Assembly (NCBI GenBank): GCA_030035585.1
Contig: CM057471.1
Span: 67,170,319 to 67,234,318 of the forward strand
Length of the DNA stretch: 64,000 nucleotides
DNA from: Dugong dugon
Taxonomy: Eukaryota; Chordata; Mammalia; Sirenia; Dugongidae
Direction of reading: 5' to 3'
Below, in pieces: positions 58,971-64,000 of the stretch. The notes beneath the pieces are model-generated. The model worked only from the letters and a program-made list of their open reading frames with translations, ran no database searches and was not told the origin of the DNA. A program made the translations under genes and the position numbers. Positions within the stretch are counted from its first letter, which is position 1. Every line of letters begins with the position of its first letter.

Positions 58971-60424
58971 GGACAGGATGGTTGCAAGTGACCAAAATAA
59001 AACACCAGATGAGCTTCCAGTAGAAGAAAAGTCACTGGAACTACCTGATAGGGAATTCAAAAGTCTAAAATTCAGGGCACCCCAGGAGATTAGGAAAGAG
59101 ATGAAATAAAATATGAACAAAACCAAGGAAAAAATAGACAAAATCATGGAAAATACAGACAAAATCAGGGAAAACACAGATAAAGCAATGGAAGAATTCA
59201 GGAAAATAATACAAGAACAAAATGTCAAAATAAATAAACACTTATAAATCATACAAAAACAGCAATTAGAAATCCAAAAGATGAAACAACAGAATTGCAG
59301 AAATGGACAGCACAATAGAAAGTTTTAGGAGTAAATTTGAAACAATGGAAGACAGGATCAGTGAAACTGAAGACAATCCTTGGATACCACTTTGAGGAAA
59401 AAAATCAGAGAAAAGAATGAAGAAAATCTAAAAACTATGCAGGATACCTTCAAGAACAAAAATTTACTTGTGATCAGAGTTTCAGGATGGGCAAAAAATG
59501 GAAAACACAGACAGGATCATTGTAGATTTACTGACATAAAAATTCCCTAAGATCATGAAAGATGAAAAGCTGACCATCCAAGAAGTTCAACAAACCCTAT
59601 ACAGAAAGTCACCAAGACATATCATAATCATACTTGCCAAAACCAAAGACAAAGAAAGAATCCTGAGAGCAGCATGAGAAAAATGAAAAGTCACACACAA
59701 AGGGGAAACAATAAGACTAAATGCTGATACTCAGCAGAAACCATGCAGGCAAAAAGGCAATGGGATGACATATATACAACCTTTAAAAATTTCCAACCAA
59801 GAATAATATATATCCTGCAAAACTCTCAAATATGATGGCAAAATTAGGACATTTCCAGATAAACAGAAATTAAGAGAATATGTAAAAACCAAACCACACT
59901 TACAAGAATTAAAGGGAGTCCTTCGGTTAGAGAACTAACATCAGATAACAACCTGAATCTAGGACACAGGAGAGCATCAGCCAGATACCAACCTAGGCAA
60001 TGAACTATCAAGGATAAAACAAAACTAAAAGATTTACAACAGGGAACCAGAGATGCCAATCTGTAAATGACAATAAAGTCAGAACAATAAAAGGGGGAAT
60101 AAACGGTGTAGGTATAGAACTTTCAAATGGAGAGGAAGTCAAGGCGATATCAACTTAATAAAAGACTTGTTCAAACTTAGGAAAATAGGGGTAAATTTCA
60201 AGGTAACCATAAAGAAAGTTAACAAACCTACTCATCAAAATAAAGAAGAAAAACATAAAGTCTTAGTAAACACAAAATCTACAAAAATGAAAGAAACTAA
60301 AAGAAAATCTACAAACAAAAGGAACTCAGCACAGGAGAGTAAGAGGGACGAAGAAAACACCACCACCACAAAGAAGAAAAAAAAAACTACAAAATGACAG
60401 AAATAAACTCACACCTATCCATAA
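58971..60424 (+). pseudogene. L1 A, ORF1, spacer and start of ORF2
   Basis: ORF1 relic of the old L1 that was split at 48667. It starts at ATG 58979 (MVASDQNKTPDELP). Stops include TAA at about 59107 and TAA at 59245-59247; the second is at the same codon as the TAA in L1 C. The coiled coil has an extra heptad at about 59147-59190 (ENTDKIRENTDKA versus ENTDKK in L1 C). The C-terminal domain is frameshifted. The spacer at about 59940-60393 again carries an open Lys-rich frame ending at the ORF2 ATG (60394). ORF2 starts MTEINSHLSII and is interrupted at 60437 by an RTE. Confidence 0.88.
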
Positions 60425-60436
60425 TATACTGAATGT

Positions 60437-61530
60437 TGTTGTTGTTTGGTGCCATCGAGCCCATTGCAACTCACAGTGACCCTGCATACAACAGAACAAA
60501 ACATTGCTCAGTCTTGCGCCATTCCTACAATTGTTGTTATGCTTGAGCCCATTGTTGCAGCCACGGTGTCAATCCACTTTGTTGAGGATCTTCCTCTTTT
60601 CTCTGACCCTCTGCTTTACCAAGCATGATGTCCTTCTCCAGGGACTGATCCCTTCTGAAAACATGTCCAAAGTATGTGAGATGCAGTCTTGCCATCCTTG
60701 CTTCTAAGGAGCATTTTTGTTGTACTTCTTCAAAGACAGATTTGTTCGTTCTTTGGCAGTCCATGGTATACTCAATATTCTTTGCCAACACCATAATTCA
60801 AAGGCATCAATTCTTCAGTCTTCCGTATTCATTGTCCAGCTTCCCATTCATATGAGGTGATTGAAAACATCATGGCTTGGGTCAGGCACACCTTAGTCTT
60901 TAAGGTGACATCTTTGCTTTTCAACACTTTAAAAGGATCTTTTGCAGCAGATTTGCCCAGTGCAATGTGTCTTTTGACTTATTGACTGCTGCTTCCACGG
61001 GCATTGATTGTGGATCCAAGTAAAACGGAATCCTTGACAACTTCAATCTTTTCTCCGTTTATCATGATGTTGCTTATTGGTCCAATTGTAAGGATTTTTG
61101 TTTTCTTTATGTTGAGGTGTAATCCATACTGAAGGCTGTAGTCTTTGATCTTCATTGGTAAGTGCTTCATGTCCTCTTCACTTTCAGCAAGTAAGGTTGT
61201 GTCATCTGCCTATTGCAGGTTGTTAACAAATCTTCCTCCAATCCTGATTCCCTGTTCTTCTTCAAATAGTCCAAATTCTTGGGTTATTTGCTTAGCATAC
61301 AGATTGAATAAGTATGGTGAAAGGATACAACCCTGACTCACACCTTTCCTGACTTTAAACCACGCAGTATCCCCTTGTTCTGTTCAAACAACTGCCTCTT
61401 GATCTTTGTACAGGTTCCTCATGAGTACAATTAAGTGTTCTGGAATTCCCATTCTTCACAATATTATTCATAATTTGTTATGATTCACACAGTCAAATGC
61501 CTTTGCACAGTCTGTAAAACACAGATGTTT
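60437..61530 (-). mobile_element. RTE/BovB-type LINE, 5'-truncated, inserted in L1 A
   Basis: The C-terminal part of the RTE ORF plus the 3' tail, on the minus strand. Flanked by tatactgaatgt at 60425-60436 and 61531-61542, a perfect 12 bp duplication. The frame has FGHVFRRDQSLEKDIMLGK near 60640-60700 and the RT box region at 61201-61212, where YADD has become stop-ADD. The 3' terminus is (gtt)n on the plus strand, that is (aac)n in the element's sense. Confidence 0.93.
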
Positions 61531-61542
61531 TATACTGAATGT

Positions 61543-61940
61543 AAATGGCTTAAATGAACCCATAAAGAGATGGAGAGTGACAGAATGGATTAAAAAAAAA
61601 AAAAAAGACCCATCAATATGCTGTCTACAAGAGACACACCTTAGAAACAAAGGCATAAATGTATTAAAAATGGAGGGATGGAAAAAATATATCAAGAAAA
61701 TTTTAAAAAAGAAAATAAGACACAGATCATTACTCTTTTAAATTAATTTGTTGTAGCCTTCTCTCCCCATTCTTCCATTGTTGACTCCTTATTAAAATAT
61801 ATTTCTGCTATTATCAACACACCCAAACGAGCTACTGTTTTCTACCTAACTTACAATAAGCTTGCATCATATGAAAAAAGAAAACAATGAAAAAAGAGCA
61901 GGAATGGCAACACTAATCTCAGATAAAATAGACTTTAAGA
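61543..61940 (+). pseudogene. L1 A, endonuclease part of ORF2, 3'-truncated
   Basis: ORF2 resumes after the RTE: frame text [11 protein letters not shown] (with Glu43) is at about 61620-61650. It is interrupted by a 158 bp piece (61716-61873), then continues as 'agagcaggaatggcaacact' to about 61940, where OR sequence begins. No ORF2 remainder, 3'UTR or A-tail follows. Confidence 0.87.
61716..61873. mobile_element. 158 bp insertion of unknown type in L1 A
   Basis: AT-rich sequence not found in L1 C at this place. Bounded by aaaaaagaaaa at 61705-61715 and 61874-61884, possibly an 11 bp target duplication, although such a low-complexity repeat can arise by chance. No family recognised. Confidence 0.4.
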
Positions 61941-62729
61941 CCAAATGATGGTAACACAGAGGAAGCCAACCATAGTGAGATGGGACCAGCAGCTGGCGAC
62001 TTCACTCAATGACCAGCAGCTGAAGGCAAACATAGCGTGGTGGCCCTAATGCAGGCATAGAAGAGCACAATGAGGGCACAGGTGCCTAGTATGAGAAAGC
62101 CACCCTGCAAGAATATGGCCAGGTTATTGGAAAGTGTGTCTGAGCAACGGGCTCGAAGAAGTGGTCCGTGGTCACAGAAGAAGTAAGGAAAGTTAACATT
62201 GCCCCTATCATCCCAAACCCAGCAGAGGCGCAGAAGGAGTCCCACATGCCACATGGTGTGCAGTATGGATACCACCCAACTAAAGGCCAGTAAGTGGGCA
62301 CAGAGTTGCTGATTCATCATCGAATGGTAGTGCAGAAGGTCACAGATGGCCGCACAGCAATCCAGAGCCACGACAGAAATGAGAAGTGTGTCTGTAATTT
62401 CAAATGCATAGAAGAACAAACCGGGCCAAGCATCAGGCAGTAGGAATGGCTGGGTAATCCGAGATGAGATGGGACAACAACTGGGGCAGGATGACTGCGG
62501 ACAGTCCCATGTCCAACACAGAGAGGCCACGGAGTAGACAGTACATAGGTGACTGGAGCCTGGAGTCCATGTAAATGAGCAGCACCAGAGTCATGTTCCT
62601 CATTATGGGAGTCAGGTAAATAGGAACAGGAGGAACAGGAGAAACAGGAGACTGTGGGGAAACTCTGGCTCTAGATAGCCCAAGGAGCAGGAAGACTGGA
62701 GAATGTGAAACATTAGGGGCATCGCACAT
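61941..62729 (-). pseudogene. Olfactory receptor pseudogene 3, N-terminal piece
   Basis: The main part of the OR gene split by the LINE stack; the C-terminal piece is at 47766-47944. It starts MCDAPNVSHSPVFLLLGLS (62729), then LQSPMYCLLRGLSVLDMG, then ALDCCAAICDLLHY after TM3 (DRY has become DCC). The frame shifts near 62430-62440 and again near 62000. Paralogue of OR pseudogene 2, with the same order of motifs and shared flanks. Confidence 0.92.
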
Positions 62730-62756
62730 AATGAGAGATAATGAGCCTGTCTGAGA

Positions 62757-63130
62757 TAGTTTGAATCAAAAAGTAAATCATGGGTCAGTGATTAGGGGTC
62801 CTAAGTATTCTACTTAATTTAGCTATGTTATTCAATCTCTTTAAACATTTGGAATCAACTCTGATCCAACTATGACCTTTCCTCTAGATCTAGTACTTCA
62901 CTCCCTTAATTTATTATAGAATTTTCTCCCTTATTTCTTCCTTTTCTCCCACTCTAGTGGCTCCTTCCATCTAATCCACAATTCCTGCTAAAGTCTCTCC
63001 TACAATGAAAAATTCTTCATTCAATCTTGTCTTCACATCCAACTACTGCTTTATCTCCTTCCAATGGCAAACCCCATGAAAGAATTACCTATACTCACCT
63101 GTCTCCAGTTCCTCAACTTCTATTCACACA
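62757..63130. repeat. Upstream flank of OR pseudogene 3, duplicated
   Basis: Matches 19436-19722 and, without a gap, 20476-20590 on the other side of the LTR-like insertion. It is the empty-site version of that locus. Confidence 0.85.
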
Positions 63131-63136
63131 TTCTTC

Positions 63137-63303
63137 TTGTTGTTGTTAGGTGCTGTTGAGTCAGTTCTGACTCATAGCGACCCTATGTCCAACAGAACGA
63201 ATCACTGCCCAGTCCTGCACCATCCTCACAATCATTGTTATGCTTGAGCCCATTGTTGCAGCCACTGTTTCAGTCCATCTCGCTGAGGGTCTTCCTCTTT
63301 TTA
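63137..63303 (-). mobile_element. RTE 3' end fragment
   Basis: Short minus-strand piece with (gtt)n, gactcatagcgaccctatg (63169-63187) and 'cagtccatctcgctgagggt'. It is the 3' terminus of the same family as 28292 and 60437. Confidence 0.85.
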
Positions 63304-63607
63304 TCTGAATCTCTACTTAACATCTTAGCTCACTGCGATCTGTCTTCCAACCTTAACACACTCAAGTCTTGAATGAAGACCTAATTGACAAACCCAATTA
63401 CTTTTTTCAAGTCATCCACCTTGACTTCCTTGCCATATGACACTGCCGACTATCCTTCTAAACATTCTCTCCTCTCTGGACTCCCATAACTGTTCTCTGG
63501 TGTGATTTCACTTATTAGACCACTGCTTCTCTGGCTTTTTCAAAGGATTCTCTTTCTCTACCTATCTTTTAAATGTCAGTGCTCTTCAAGGTTCTGCAGA
63601 TCTCTTT
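63304..63607. other. Intergenic, nothing recognised
   Basis: Possibly more of the duplicated OR flank ('cttagctcactgcgatct', compare 20630-20650), then unassigned. Confidence 0.45.
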
Positions 63608-64000
63608 GGGTAGAGTTGACATCTTAAAGATATTAAGTCTTCCAATCCATGAACATGGATGTCTTTCCATTTATTTATGACTCTTTTAATTACTTTCAAC
63701 AATGGTTTATATATGTCAGTGTACAAAACTTTCACCTCCTTGGGCAAACTTATTCCTAGGTATTTTATTTTTATATGCTATTGTTTTCTTGATTTCTTTT
63801 CATTTTGTTCATTGCTTCTGTATAGAAACACAACATATTTTAGCACATAGATATTGTAGCATGCAACTTTTCTAAACCTGTTGATTAGCTTTAGTAGCTT
63901 TCTTGTGGAAAATTTGGGATTTCCTGTCTTCAGGATTATATTTCTGTGAATGTAGATAGTTTTACTTCTTTTAGAATTTATTGCCTTTTTTTTTTTTTTT
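63608..64000 (-). mobile_element. L1 ORF2 fragment, minus strand, running off the window
   Basis: Typical reverse-complement L1 ORF2 text ('aagtcttccaatccatgaac', 'ttcacctccttgggcaaact', 'ttcctaggtattttattttt'). The fragment ends in a T-run at 63987-64000 at the window edge. Confidence 0.85.

Noticed and set aside
1..64000. CRISPR arrays, bacterial operons, tRNA and rRNA genes
   Set aside because: The regularly spaced repeats are L1 monomers or microsatellites; the tRNA-like boxes all belong to SINEs with RTE tails. Nothing suggests prokaryotic DNA.

Overview
This window looks like nuclear DNA of an afrotherian mammal, most likely elephant-like. The assignment rests on three repeat classes seen together: tRNA-related SINEs of the AfroSINE type with an RTE-like 3' tail, RTE/BovB-type LINEs with an AP endonuclease and RT, and several L1 lineages whose 3' untranslated regions are closely related to one another. 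Ancient mammal-wide repeats (MIR, L2, MER5, MLT1) are also present. I recognise no intact host protein gene. The host genes I recognise are three olfactory receptor (OR) pseudogenes, all on the minus strand.

Layout. 1-5130 is an endogenous retrovirus pol relic split by an L1. 5131-18475 is intergenic DNA with SINEs, a MER5-type element, OR pseudogene 1 (7610-8573), two old L1 3' ends and an MLT1-type LTR. 18476-19435 is OR pseudogene 2, and its upstream flank carries an LTR-like insertion. 20475-28290 is intergenic, with a second LTR-like copy, a purine-skewed tract and another MLT1-type LTR. 28292-31530 is a nearly complete but decayed RTE element on the minus strand. 31531-35897 holds MIR and L2 relics. 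35898-45411 is a series of L1 insertions (D inside E, an older L1M, then F next to a MER5 copy).

47766-62729 is the most structured part. OR pseudogene 3, a paralogue of pseudogene 2, is cut in two by about 14 kb of nested LINEs. L1 A sits in the OR gene, L1 B sits in A, and the long young L1 C (50005-58811) sits in B. An RTE copy and a 158 bp piece also interrupt A. L1 C has a CpG-rich 5'UTR with three exact 266 bp monomers, an ORF1 with one in-frame TAA, a 431 bp inter-ORF spacer, and an uninterrupted 1273-residue ORF2 retaining the endonuclease, RT and Cys-rich motifs.

The observations most worth a second look are: the same in-frame ORF1 stop in the old (A) and young (C) L1; the 266 bp promoter-like monomers; the 3'UTR duplication that marks the young L1 lineage; the 3'-truncated yet TSD-flanked L1 A; and L1 D, in which an L1 5' terminus is joined directly to mid-ORF2. 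All family names come from reading the sequence without database searches.
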